A stretch of 64,000 bases of DNA from Bog-473 sp963788125 (GTDB lineage Bacteria; Actinomycetota; Acidimicrobiia; Acidimicrobiales; RAAP-2). The stretch's first letter is position 1. Every line of letters begins with the position of its first letter. Below, piece by piece: positions 44,125 to 52,771 of the stretch. Both the position numbers and the translations under genes were made by a program. The notes under the pieces were generated by a model. It ran no database searches. It saw nothing but the letters and a program-made list of their open reading frames with translations, and was not told the DNA's origin. Location of the stretch: NCBI GenBank assembly GCA_963788125.1, contig CAWBFN010000002.1:558001-622000 (forward strand), read 5' to 3'.

Positions 44125-44823
44125 GTGGATCGCACTGTTCCCCTCAAGACGCTGCTCCGCTGGAGCGAGGCTCTCTCCGGTATCGCCCGCACCGGGCTGG
44201 GCTTCACCGAGAGCCTCTACGAGCAGGAGCGCTTCGAAGAGATCCTCAAGGTGGCGGCCGACATCCGGTTCCAGGCCGACGAGGACACCACGGAGGGCGA
44301 CGCCGCCGAGGGACTCGTCCAGGAGTGGATGGACACGGTCGGCAAGGGGGTTCCCGGCTACGTGACGCCCAAGGTGGCCGTCGGCGCCGCCGTGGCGAAC
44401 GACCAGGGGGAGCTGCTCCTCATTCAGCGGGCGGACTCGGGGATCTGGCTCTACCCGACCGGCTGGTGCGATGTCGGGTACTCGGCGGCCGAGGTCGTGG
44501 TCAAAGAGGTGGAGGAGGAGACCGGCATAGAGGTCGAACCGGTACGCCTGATCGCCGTCCTCGACGGCCTGCGCCTCGGCTTCACCCGCGTGCCGCTCTA
44601 CTCGCTGCTCTTCTACTGCCGCGCCCTGGGGGGCACCCTGCAGGCCCACCCGCTCGAGTGCCGCGACGTGGGCTGGTTCACCCGGGACACCCTGCCCTCC
44701 CCGCTGGTCGGATCGGAGCGCTGGGCCGACACCGTCTTCGCCGCGCTGGGGGGCGAGCACCGCGATGTCCTCTACGACAGCGTGCGCCAACCCATGTGGC
44801 GGGGCGATCCCCAGAAGACCTGA
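44125..44823 (+). CDS. NUDIX hydrolase with N-terminal NUDIX_N domain
   Basis: 232 residues from GTG 44125; frame is open to 44053 without family support. Residues 1-80 (L-L-R-W-S-E-A-L-S-G-I-A-R-T-G-L) match the helical domain found before some ADP-sugar type NUDIX enzymes. The NUDIX box is G-Y-S-A-A-E-V-V-V-K-E-V-E-E-E-T-G-I, with K in place of the usual R. Likely hydrolyses a nucleoside diphosphate derivative. Overlaps the next gene by one base (TGATG). Confidence 0.87.
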   Translation: MDRTVPLKTLLRWSEALSGIARTGLGFTESLYEQERFEEILKVAADIRFQADEDTTEGDAAEGLVQEWMDTVGKGVPGYVTPKVAVGAAVANDQGELLLIQRADSGIWLYPTGWCDVGYSAAEVVVKEVEEETGIEVEPVRLIAVLDGLRLGFTRVPLYSLLFYCRALGGTLQAHPLECRDVGWFTRDTLPSPLVGSERWADTVFAALGGEHRDVLYDSVRQPMWRGDPQKT

Positions 44824-45404
44824 TGGCGGGGGATCGGAAGACGGGGGATCGGAAGGCCGAGGGTCACATGGCGGAGAATCACCGGATCTCCGTTTCGGTG
44901 GCCGCCCGGGTCGACGACGAACTCCATGGTGCGGTGGCCGCGCTCGTCCCGCAGCTCTCCTCCTCGGCCCCCCCGCCGACCCTGGACCAACTTCGCCGCA
45001 TCATCGAGGATCCGGCCACGACGCTCCTGCTGGCCACGACCGCCCCGTCCGACGATGGCCACGATCCCGACGCCGACGGCGGCGACCGCAGCGGGGGACG
45101 GGTGGTGGGCATGCTCACCCTGGCCATCTTCTTGGTGCCCACCGGCCTGCGCGCCTGGATTGAGGACGTCGTGGTCGACGAGCGCCTCCGGGGTGCGGGC
45201 GTGGCCAGTGAGCTGATCCGGGCGGCCGTCGACCACGCCGAGCGGCAGGGCGCGCGCACCGTCGACCTCACCTCGCGGCCAGCGCGAGAGGCGGCGAACC
45301 GCCTCTACGTCCGCCTCGGCTTCGAGCGTCGCGACACCAACGTCTACCGCAAGACCCCCGACGGTGGCGCAGAGGGATCGGTCGGGGTGTCCGGCCGGGG
45401 CTGA
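44823..45404 (+). CDS. GNAT-family N-acetyltransferase
   Basis: 193 residues from ATG 44823; ATG 44868 is a good alternative, since the first 15 codons are a short repeat (G-D-R-K twice). The acetyl-CoA loop is seen as V-V-D-E-R-L-R-G-A-G-V-A-S-E-L, followed by L-T-S-R-P-A-R-E-A-A-N-R-L-Y-V-R-L-G-F. Substrate unknown. Confidence 0.88.
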   Translation: MAGDRKTGDRKAEGHMAENHRISVSVAARVDDELHGAVAALVPQLSSSAPPPTLDQLRRIIEDPATTLLLATTAPSDDGHDPDADGGDRSGGRVVGMLTLAIFLVPTGLRAWIEDVVVDERLRGAGVASELIRAAVDHAERQGARTVDLTSRPAREAANRLYVRLGFERRDTNVYRKTPDGGAEGSVGVSGRG

Positions 45405-45409
45405 GTGCC

Positions 45410-45937
45410 TCAGGCGCCCCCACGGTCGTCCCCGCCGCGCTCGGGCTGCGAGGCCCGGAGCTGGCCGGGGTCGAGGCCGGTGCGGGCATCCGAGGGCCGC
45501 GGCGGCACCGAGTTGACCCGTAGCCGGGTCAGGCGGACCGAGGCGATGCGCCAGCGCCCGTCGGGACAGCGGACGTAGCGCTCGTGGTAGTGGCCGTAGC
45601 CCTGCCAGGCTCCGTGGCGCCCGGGGTCGTCCACCCAGTCGAACATGGCCCAGATGCCCGTGGCGGTGTCCGCATCGACGAAGTCGATCTCGGGCATGTG
45701 GCCGTGATGCACGGTGAGCTTGTCCGGGTGCGACGCGACGAGGTAGGCGACGAAGGCATCGCCTCCCACCAGGGTAGGGACTTCTGACTCGGGGACGGGC
45801 GCGTTCTCCAGGTAGAGCTCCATGTCGTCGGTGAACAGGTCGCGCCACTCCTCCCACTGCTTGGTGTCCATCAGCCTGAAGTACCGGGCCTTCAGCTTCT
45901 GGATCTCGTAGAGGTCGACGAGCTGCTCCGGGTTCAG
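45410..45937 (-). CDS. SnoaL/NTF2-like protein, probable CTG start
   Basis: The fold shows W-R-D-L-F-T-D-D, W-A-M-F-D-W and H-E-R-Y-V-R, typical of SnoaL_4-type NTF2-like proteins (ring hydroxylating or dehydrating enzymes and many unknowns). The first ATG (45871) lies inside the family's first helix; the expected N-terminus continues upstream as L-V-D-L-Y-E-I-Q-K-L-K-A-R-Y-F-R-L-M to a CTG at 45937 with AGGGGGTGG just before it. That would give 175 residues. It follows the LLM oxidoreductase gene and may be co-transcribed. Confidence 0.78.
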   Translation of the reverse strand: MNPEQLVDLYEIQKLKARYFRLMDTKQWEEWRDLFTDDMELYLENAPVPESEVPTLVGGDAFVAYLVASHPDKLTVHHGHMPEIDFVDADTATGIWAMFDWVDDPGRHGAWQGYGHYHERYVRCPDGRWRIASVRLTRLRVNSVPPRPSDARTGLDPGQLRASQPERGGDDRGGA

Positions 45938-45962
45938 TGGTCCCCACCCCCTCGCCGCATCG

Positions 45963-46844
45963 TCAGTGGCCCAGGCCCCCCATGAGGGCAGCCATTGCGT
46001 CGAGCTGTTCGACGTAGTGCGCCACCGAGCGGTGCACGAAGCGCAGGGAGACGGCGGTCACCCCCGCTTCCCGCAGCTCCGCCACGGCGGCGACGGTCGC
46101 GTCCGGACGTGCTGAGGGATCGAGCGGGTCCCGGTGGGCGAGCACGACCTCGAGCGGCCGATCCCTCGCCTCCCAGGCGTCCGTCACCCGCGCCTGGGCC
46201 AACCAGGCCGCCGCCCGCCTCGGTGACGTGGCGAACGGGCACCAGCCGTCGGCCAGCTCGACCGCCCGGCGGAGCGATCGGACGCTACGACCGCCGATCC
46301 AGATCGGGGCCGGCGCCTGGAGGGCGCAGGGGTCCACGACGATCCCCTCGAAATGGTAGAAGGGGCCGTCGTAGGCCGGCGTCCGACGGCCGAAGGAGGC
46401 CCGGATGGCCCGGATGGCGTCGTCGGCCCTCGGCCCCCGGTCGGCGAAGGGCGAGCCGAGCAGCTCGAACTCCTTTTCGAGATAGCCGGCGCCGACGCCC
46501 ATGATCAGGCGCCCGTCGCAGATCCGGTCCAACGTGCCGAACCGCTTGGCGATCTCGAGCGGGTGGTGGTAGCCCAGCACCAGGACGGAGGTGGTCAGCG
46601 CGATGCGGCTGGTGTGGGCGGCCAGGTAGCCGAAGGTGGACAGCGGGTCCCAGTAGCGGGGCCCGGGCAGGTCCATGCCTTCCTCGGGGATGGCCATGTG
46701 CTCGCTGCAGGTCAGATAGTCGAAGCCGAGGCGGTCGGCCGTCCGGGCTATCTGGCGGACGTCATCGATGGTCCCGTCGACCTCCCACGGGGCGTGGCCA
46801 CCCGGGACGAGGGACAGCACGGGAGTCTGGATGCCGAACTTCAC
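45963..46844 (-). CDS. LLM-class flavin/F420-dependent oxidoreductase
   Basis: 293 residues from GTG 46844; the frame is open to 47132 but overlaps the propeller gene and lacks similarity there. Bacterial-luciferase-like barrel: F-G-I-Q-T-P-V, L-G-F-D-Y-L-T-C-S-E-H, T-S-V-L-V-L-G-Y-H-H-P, G-R-L-I-M-G-V-G-A-G-Y and P-I-W-I-G-G-R. In Actinobacteria such proteins often use F420, but the cofactor cannot be fixed from this alone. Confidence 0.9.
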   Translation of the reverse strand: MKFGIQTPVLSLVPGGHAPWEVDGTIDDVRQIARTADRLGFDYLTCSEHMAIPEEGMDLPGPRYWDPLSTFGYLAAHTSRIALTTSVLVLGYHHPLEIAKRFGTLDRICDGRLIMGVGAGYLEKEFELLGSPFADRGPRADDAIRAIRASFGRRTPAYDGPFYHFEGIVVDPCALQAPAPIWIGGRSVRSLRRAVELADGWCPFATSPRRAAAWLAQARVTDAWEARDRPLEVVLAHRDPLDPSARPDATVAAVAELREAGVTAVSLRFVHRSVAHYVEQLDAMAALMGGLGH

Positions 46845-46920
46845 GTCGCGCCAGTCACGATCCGCACCCCTCCTCCGCTCGTCGGGTCGGTGCCGAGCCG
46901 GTGCTCGCTGGCGAGTGTAC

Positions 46921-48684
46921 TCAGCCCGAGATGGAGACGACCGGGGCCACGAGCGGCGTGGCTCCGGTCGAGCCCTCGGAGGCGGCGTCGCCGAACGGGT
47001 AGACGCTGCCGTCGGCGGCCGCCAGCCAGTACCCCCCGCCGTCGGGCGAGGCGGTGACACCGACGACCGGCGTGTCCAGGTCGAACGAGCCGGCCGAGCC
47101 GTAGAAGGCGGCGTCGCCGAAGGTGAAGACACCCCCGTCGGAGGCCACCAGCCAGTACCCGCCGCCGCCGGGGGTGGCCGCCATGCCCACGATGGGCCGG
47201 TTGAGCCGGGTGCCGCCCTCCGAGCCGTAGAAGGCGGCGTCGCCGAAGCTGAAGATGCCGCCGTCGGAGGCCACCAGCCAGTACCCCCGGCCGTCGGGCG
47301 TGGCCGCCATGCCGACCACCGGCCGGTTCAGGTGCATGGCGCCGGTGGAGCCGTAGAAGCGGGCGTCGCCGAAGCTGAAGATGCCGCCGTCGGCGGCCAC
47401 CAGCCAGTACCCCCGACCGTCGGGCGTGGCCGCCATGCCGACCACCGGCCGGTTGAGCCGGGTGCCGCCCTCCGAGCCGTAGAAGGCGGCGTCGCCGAAG
47501 GTGAAGACACCCCCGTCGGAGGCCACCAGCCAGTACCCGCCGTCGTCGGGGGTGGCCACCATGCCCACGATGGGCCGGTTGAGGGGGTGGCCGCCCATGG
47601 AGCCGTAGAAGGGCTCGCAGAAGGAGAAGACGCCGCCGTCGGCCGCCGCCATGCGGTAGCCCTGGCCGCTGGAGCACGACGGAGCCGCGCCGTTCTGGCG
47701 GGCCTGTCCCGAGTTGGGATCGATCATCAACGAGGACTCGTCGACCGCCTCGAACTCGCTGGCCGGGACCTGCTTGAGCTCGTTGACCAGCGAGATCGGC
47801 CAGTCCGGATCGGCCGTTCCCCCGAAGTACCAGTTGGAGCCGTTGTCGGCCAGGATCAGGCCGTACTGCTGCATGGCCCGCAGGACGACCTGCGCCTGGG
47901 GCGAGTACCCCGAGATGTTGTAGCTCGCCTTCAGGCGGAAACGCGCCCCCATCGGGGGAAGGTCCGGGTTGCTGGCGGTCCCCGCCTCATGGCGGGCGGG
48001 CCATAGGAACGAGGTGTCGGTCGACTCGGCCGTCATGCGGATGGCATGGGTGATGCTGCCCGAGAGCACCTCGTCGTAGCGCACGAGGCCGGGCAGGATG
48101 GGCAGACCCGCAGCGTCGGCCGACGTCCACCCGCTGGGCCGCAGGGCGTTGGAGTCCAGGTTCCAGATGGCTCCCGAGCCGGCGGTGGATCCCGACGGGC
48201 TGTAGGTGGCGTCGTAGAGCTCGTAGAGGGTGCACGTGCTCGGGTTGACCATGAGGGCGTGGCGGTCGCCCGTCGACTGCGCCCCGCCCTCAATCGGCGT
48301 GTCGGCCCCGAAGGGGTAGGGCCCCGGATCGCTCTGGTCGGCGTACTGGAAGGTCACGTTCACCAAGGGGTGCGAGGGTGACACCACGATGTAGGGGATC
48401 CCGTAGGGGGTGCTGGGGTCGTCGGAGGGTCCGAAGTCCGGGTGCAGGTCGCTCGAGCCGGCGTCCATGCTGGTCATCCACGCCGCGCTGTGCGGGTCGA
48501 CCGGCAGCTGCGAGATGTTGGTGTTCCACACGTTGTCGGCCGGGAACATCGGACAGTCGGGCGCCCCCGGCAGCGGGGTTCCGGCCGAGGCCGTCCCGGG
48601 CATGGTCAGCGCCAGCCCGCCCCACAGCAGGGCGGCGGCCAGCACGGCCACCGCGCCACTCCTCCTCCGTCGTCCCACGCGCAC
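46921..48684 (-). CDS. Secreted protein with six GYWLVxxDGGxF propeller repeats
   Basis: 587 residues. Signal peptide about 1-34 (cleavage near A-S-A-G). Residues 40-330 form an unfamiliar globular domain rich in aromatic residues and containing N-V-W-N-T-N-I-S and H-P-D-F-G. The C-terminal 250 residues hold six units of about 42 residues, each with G-Y-W-L-V-A-x-D-G-G-(V/I)-F-(T/S)-F-G-D-A; a six-bladed beta propeller is likely. Similar arrays are abundant in Acidimicrobiia (from memory), usually on exported proteins. Function unknown; a wall-associated binding or hydrolase role is possible. Confidence 0.82.
   Translation of the reverse strand: MRVGRRRRSGAVAVLAAALLWGGLALTMPGTASAGTPLPGAPDCPMFPADNVWNTNISQLPVDPHSAAWMTSMDAGSSDLHPDFGPSDDPSTPYGIPYIVVSPSHPLVNVTFQYADQSDPGPYPFGADTPIEGGAQSTGDRHALMVNPSTCTLYELYDATYSPSGSTAGSGAIWNLDSNALRPSGWTSADAAGLPILPGLVRYDEVLSGSITHAIRMTAESTDTSFLWPARHEAGTASNPDLPPMGARFRLKASYNISGYSPQAQVVLRAMQQYGLILADNGSNWYFGGTADPDWPISLVNELKQVPASEFEAVDESSLMIDPNSGQARQNGAAPSCSSGQGYRMAAADGGVFSFCEPFYGSMGGHPLNRPIVGMVATPDDGGYWLVASDGGVFTFGDAAFYGSEGGTRLNRPVVGMAATPDGRGYWLVAADGGIFSFGDARFYGSTGAMHLNRPVVGMAATPDGRGYWLVASDGGIFSFGDAAFYGSEGGTRLNRPIVGMAATPGGGGYWLVASDGGVFTFGDAAFYGSAGSFDLDTPVVGVTASPDGGGYWLAAADGSVYPFGDAASEGSTGATPLVAPVVSISG
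46924..47661 (-). repeat. 126-bp tandem coding repeat (propeller blades)
   Basis: Units by position on the minus strand: 47661-47539 (shorter by one codon), 47538-47413, 47412-47287, 47286-47161, 47160-47035 and the terminal partial unit 47034-46924. The second and fourth units are nearly identical at the DNA level, suggesting recent duplication or gene conversion. Confidence 0.85.
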
Positions 48685-48740
48685 CCCCGGGGCCCGACCG
48701 TACCCGACGGACGTGCCTCGGGCTGCGCGACGATGGCCGG

Positions 48741-49472
48741 GTGACGCCGTTCCTCGACGAGATCCGCGAGACCCTGGTCCCCCCGCCCGGCGCCCGCCAC
48801 GGTCCTCTCCCGCCCCTCCTGGTGGGGCTGACCGTGGTCACCGGCCTGGTGGACGCCTTCAGTTACCTGGTCCTCGGGCACGTCTTCGTGGCCAACATGA
48901 CGGGCAACGTCGTCTTCCTGGGCTTCGCCCTCGCCGGAGCGCCGGGCTTCTCCATCGTGGCCTCCGCCGTGGCCCTGGCGTCCTTCTGGTGCGGCGCCCT
49001 GGCCGGCGGGAGGATCGGCGCGCAGCTGCACCAGCACCGGGGGAAGCACCTCAGCTCGGCGGTGAGCATTCAGGCGGCCTTCCTCGCCGCCTCGGTGGTG
49101 CTCGCCGCGCTGAGCCCGAACCCGGTCCCGGCGCGCTACCGCTACCCGCTGATCGTCGTCCTGGGGGTCGCCATGGGCATCCAGAACGCCACGGCGCGGC
49201 GTTTGGCGGTGCCCGACCTCACGACCACGGTGCTCACCTTGACCCTGGTGGGCACCGCGGCGGACAGCGGCCTCGGCGGTGGTCAGGGATCGAAGGCCGG
49301 ACGGCGCTTCCTCTCGGTGGTGGCCATGTTCGTGGGCGCGCTGGTGGGGGCGGTGTTCGTCCTCCACGTGGCCATCGTCCTGCCTCTGGTGACCGCTCTG
49401 GTCGTGCTGGTAGTGGTCGCCGCCGCCGCGCGGATCGCCGGACGCGGCGACCCGGCGTGGGTGCGCCCGTGA
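48741..49472 (+). CDS. DUF1275 (YoaK-like) membrane protein
   Basis: 243 residues from GTG 48741. Six hydrophobic segments; hallmark stretches L-T-V-V-T-G-L-V-D-A-F-S-Y, F-V-A-N-M-T-G-N-V-V-F-L-G and G-I-Q-N-A-T-A-R-R define DUF1275, an inner-membrane family of unknown substrate. It starts 57 bp from the divergent propeller gene and shares that short promoter region. Confidence 0.88.
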   Translation: MTPFLDEIRETLVPPPGARHGPLPPLLVGLTVVTGLVDAFSYLVLGHVFVANMTGNVVFLGFALAGAPGFSIVASAVALASFWCGALAGGRIGAQLHQHRGKHLSSAVSIQAAFLAASVVLAALSPNPVPARYRYPLIVVLGVAMGIQNATARRLAVPDLTTTVLTLTLVGTAADSGLGGGQGSKAGRRFLSVVAMFVGALVGAVFVLHVAIVLPLVTALVVLVVVAAAARIAGRGDPAWVRP

Positions 49473-49479
49473 CCGCGCC

Positions 49480-50589
49480 GTGACGACCTTCATCACGCGG
49501 TACGCGACGGCGGGCCCGGGCGTCCGGCTGGCCGTGAAGGACCTGATCGACATGGAAGGGGAGCAGACCACCGCCGGGTGCCGGGCCGTGGCGGGGCGAG
49601 CCGCCCCGGCTCTCCGGGACGCCGCCTGCCTGGCCGGGGCCCGCGCCGCCCGAGCGCGCATCGTGGGGCGGACCAACCTGCACGAGCTGGCGTTGGGGGT
49701 GACCGGCGTCAACCCCTGGTACGGCACGCCGGTGAACCCGCTGGACCCGGCGCTGGTCCCGGGGGGGTCGTCGAGCGGTTCGGCGGTGGCGGTGGCCACG
49801 GGGGAGGCCGACGTCGCCTACGGCAGCGACACCGGGGGCTCGGTCCGCATCCCGGCCGCCTGCTGCGGTATCGCTGGGCTCAAGACGACCTGGGGGAGGG
49901 TCCCACTCGACGGGGTGTGGCCGCTCTGCCCCAGTTTCGACACGGTAGGTCCCATGGCGCGCGACGTGGCCGGGGTGGTGCTCGGCATGGAACTGCTCCA
50001 ACCGGGGTTCACCGTGGCCGACACCACCGGCGTCACCATCGGGCTCCTCCACCCACCGGCCGACCCGCTCATCGACGCGGCGGTCAGCCGGGCACTGCGC
50101 GCCGCGGAGTGGTCCTGCCTGGACCTCGAGGTCCCCGAGTGGGATGCCGCCACCCTCCAGGCCGGCCTTCTCCTGCTGGTCGAGGCCTGGGCGTCGAACC
50201 GGGCCCTGGTGGCTCGGGATCCCGGGGGGATCGGAACCGCGGTCCGGGAGCGGCTGGTCATGGGCTCGACCTTTGACAGCGCGGCGGTGGCGGGCGCCCG
50301 GTCGGGCCAACGGGCCTGGCAACGCACCCTTGCCGGTCTCTTCGAGCGGGTCGACTTTCTGGTCACCCCCACCCTCACCATCTTTCCGCCCTCGCTCGAC
50401 GACGGCGACGATCTGCTGGTGGCCCGCTGCACCCTGCCCGTCAATCTGGCCGGTGTGCCGGCGCTCGCACTGCCCGTCCCGACCGGTGGGCCGTTGCCGG
50501 CCAGTATCCAGCTCATTGGACCGGCGGGCAGCGAGGATCGGCTGTTGACCGCCGGCGCCTGGTTGGAGTCGGCCGCCGCGGCCGGGTGA
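49480..50589 (+). CDS. Amidase-signature family hydrolase (short)
   Basis: 369 residues from GTG 49480. The Ser-cisSer-Lys triad is present: K20 in A-V-K-D, the G-G-S-S-S-G-S segment at 95-101, and nucleophile S121 in S-D-T-G-G-S-V-R. The family is normally 450-500 residues; here the N-terminal helices are missing and the C-terminus is short, so it may act on a small amide. Lies 7 bp after the DUF1275 gene. Confidence 0.88.
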   Translation: MTTFITRYATAGPGVRLAVKDLIDMEGEQTTAGCRAVAGRAAPALRDAACLAGARAARARIVGRTNLHELALGVTGVNPWYGTPVNPLDPALVPGGSSSGSAVAVATGEADVAYGSDTGGSVRIPAACCGIAGLKTTWGRVPLDGVWPLCPSFDTVGPMARDVAGVVLGMELLQPGFTVADTTGVTIGLLHPPADPLIDAAVSRALRAAEWSCLDLEVPEWDAATLQAGLLLLVEAWASNRALVARDPGGIGTAVRERLVMGSTFDSAAVAGARSGQRAWQRTLAGLFERVDFLVTPTLTIFPPSLDDGDDLLVARCTLPVNLAGVPALALPVPTGGPLPASIQLIGPAGSEDRLLTAGAWLESAAAAG

Positions 50590-50653
50590 CCGGGCGCCGC
50601 CGAGCCCGGCCGGATGGACCAGATGGGCTACATGGAATAGCCCCCCGGCGGCG

Positions 50654-51364
50654 TTGTTGTACTACAACGTGCTCATCGACTTGTGGTCCGATTTCGCCTG
50701 CCCCTGGTGCGCCCTGGGCCTCCACCGCCTCCACGCCGCGCTGGAGCGCTTCGAACACGGCGATGCGGTGACCGTGGTGCACCGCGCCTTCGAGCTCGAC
50801 CCGGGCGCGCCGGCCCAGCGCACGCAGACACTGGGCGAGGTGCTGGCGGCGAAGTACGGCATGAGCCCCGAGCAGGTGCACGCCGGCCACGAGCACCTGG
50901 CGGCGCTGGGGAGGGAGGTGGGCTTCGCGTACGACTTCGATCGGATCAAGCTGGGCAACACCTTCGACGCCCACCGCTTGACCCGGGCGGCCCGCGGCAC
51001 GGCCGTCGAGGATGCACTGGTCACGCGCCTGTTCTCGGCGTACTTCACGGAGGGAGAGCTTCTCTCCGACCGTGGGGTCCTCCTGCGGACGGCGGTGGCG
51101 GCCGGGATGTCGCCCGACCTCGCCCGCTCCGTCCTGGACAGCGATGCCCATGCGGGCGACGTGCGGGACGATGAGCGCATCGCTCGGGAGGCGGGGATCA
51201 CCGGCGTGCCCTACTTCGTGATCGACGGCGGTTGGGCCGTACCGGGTGCCCAGGACGTGGACACCCTCCTGCTGGCCCTGAACCGGGCCTGGGAGCGCTC
51301 GTCGGCGTCGGCCGCGGCGTCGGCCGGGACGACGCCTATCGCGACGGGCCGGACGAACACCTAG
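50654..51364 (+). CDS. FrnE-like DsbA-family oxidoreductase
   Basis: 236 residues, TTG start at 50654. Thioredoxin fold with the active site C16-P-W-C19 after the W-S-D-F strand and the cis-proline loop G-V-P-Y-F-V-I-D-G. The insert H-R-L-T-R-A-A is that of the FrnE subgroup of DsbA-like proteins, which are cytoplasmic thiol isomerases. A repetitive Ala/Ser/Thr tail ends it. Confidence 0.9.
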   Translation: MLYYNVLIDLWSDFACPWCALGLHRLHAALERFEHGDAVTVVHRAFELDPGAPAQRTQTLGEVLAAKYGMSPEQVHAGHEHLAALGREVGFAYDFDRIKLGNTFDAHRLTRAARGTAVEDALVTRLFSAYFTEGELLSDRGVLLRTAVAAGMSPDLARSVLDSDAHAGDVRDDERIAREAGITGVPYFVIDGGWAVPGAQDVDTLLLALNRAWERSSASAAASAGTTPIATGRTNT

Positions 51365-51398
51365 GCCGGACCAACACCTAGCTAGTGGGTCATCCCCA

Positions 51399-52766
51399 TT
51401 AGGCCATGGTGGCCAAGATCTCCCGGACCATCTCCTCGGTGGTGTCGGGATGGAGGAAGGCGAAGCGGGCCACGGTCTCGCCTTCCCAGGTGGTGGGGGT
51501 GACGAACCCCGTCTGGTCCGCCAGCAGCCGGGCCGACCAGGCTTCGTAGTCCGCTCGGGTCCAGCCCGGTCGGCGGCAAAGGACGACGGAGAGCTCGGGC
51601 GGTCGCACCAGTTCGGTGTGCGGCGTCTCCTCAATGAGGCGGGCGCCGCGCCGGGCGATCGACAGGCCCGCCTCGACGGCGTCCCGGTAGGCGTCGAGGC
51701 CGTTGACGGCCAGGGAGAACCACAGCGGGAGCCCGCGGGCGCGGCGCGTGAGGTGGTAGGCGTAGTCGCTCGGGTTCCACTCCTCGGGCTTCCCGCGATG
51801 GAGGATTTCGAGGTACGAAGCGTCCTGGGTGAAGACCGCCTTGGCCAGGTTGGGCTGGCGGTAGATGAGCGCGGCACAGTCGAAGGGCGCGAAGAGCCAC
51901 TTGTGGGGATCGACGATGAACGAGTCCGCCCGCTCGAACCCGGCGAAGGTGGCCCGAGCCGAGGGAGCGAACAGGGCGGCGCCCCCGTAGGCCCCGTCGA
52001 TGTGGAACCACAGGGAGCGCTCCCGGGCCACGTCGGCCACGCCGGAGAGATCGTCGACCATGCCGGCGTTCGTGGTGCCGGCGGTGGCGACCACGGCGAC
52101 CACGTCGTCGGCCCGGGGATGGTGGTCAAGGACGGCCCGCAGCGCGGTCCCGGTCAGTCGGTGGTCCTCGGTGGGAATGACCAGCGCCTCGACGCCGATG
52201 ACGTGGAGGGCCTTGCCCACCGAGGAGTGGGCCTCGTCGCTCACGGCGATGAGGGGGTGCGCCGGGCCGTCGGCCGTGCCCCGCCGGTACCCCGCCGTGT
52301 CCCGGGCCACCACGAGCGCCGAGAGGTTCCCGGCCGATCCGCCGGCCACAAAGCATCCTCCGGCCTCGGGAGGGAAGCCGGCGGTCTGCGCGATGACCGC
52401 CAAGGCCTGGTTCTCTGCCACCACCACGCCGGCGGCTTCCAGCCACGAGGTGCCGTGCAGCGACGAGCACGAGACGAACATGTCGAAGAGGAGCGCAGCC
52501 TTGGTGGGCGCGGCGGGGATGAACGAGAGGAAGCGCGGGCTGTCGCACGAGACGACGGCGGCGGCGAGGGTGTCGGTGAAGAGACGCAGGACGGTCGCCG
52601 CGGCGTTGCCCTCCGGGCGCATGAGGCCGGTCAACGCGTCGCTCAGCGCGAGCGCCAGGCCACCGAAGTCGAGCGGCACGGGGTCGAGCGCCAGGCGCTC
52701 GCGGCACGCGGCCACCACGAGATCGGTCATGGCCGCGTCGTACTCGAACATCCCCGACGCCGGCAT
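51399..52766 (-). CDS. PLP-dependent group II amino-acid decarboxylase-like protein
   Basis: 455 residues. The cofactor lysine lies in F-I-V-D-P-H-K-W; other marks are G-S-A-G-N-L-S-A-L, H-S-S-V-G-K-A, A-T-A-G-T-T-N-A-G and H-I-D-G-A-Y-G-G. The group includes aromatic amino-acid, glutamate and diaminobutyrate decarboxylases; substrate not resolved. It lies 5 bp downstream of larC, and is probably in the larB-larC transcript. Confidence 0.87.
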   Translation of the reverse strand: MPASGMFEYDAAMTDLVVAACRERLALDPVPLDFGGLALALSDALTGLMRPEGNAAATVLRLFTDTLAAAVVSCDSPRFLSFIPAAPTKAALLFDMFVSCSSLHGTSWLEAAGVVVAENQALAVIAQTAGFPPEAGGCFVAGGSAGNLSALVVARDTAGYRRGTADGPAHPLIAVSDEAHSSVGKALHVIGVEALVIPTEDHRLTGTALRAVLDHHPRADDVVAVVATAGTTNAGMVDDLSGVADVARERSLWFHIDGAYGGAALFAPSARATFAGFERADSFIVDPHKWLFAPFDCAALIYRQPNLAKAVFTQDASYLEILHRGKPEEWNPSDYAYHLTRRARGLPLWFSLAVNGLDAYRDAVEAGLSIARRGARLIEETPHTELVRPPELSVVLCRRPGWTRADYEAWSARLLADQTGFVTPTTWEGETVARFAFLHPDTTEEMVREILATMA

Positions 52767-52771
52767 AGCGG

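Noticed and set aside
46924..47661. CRISPR or mobile repeat array
   Set aside because: 126-bp period keeps one reading frame and encodes propeller blades.
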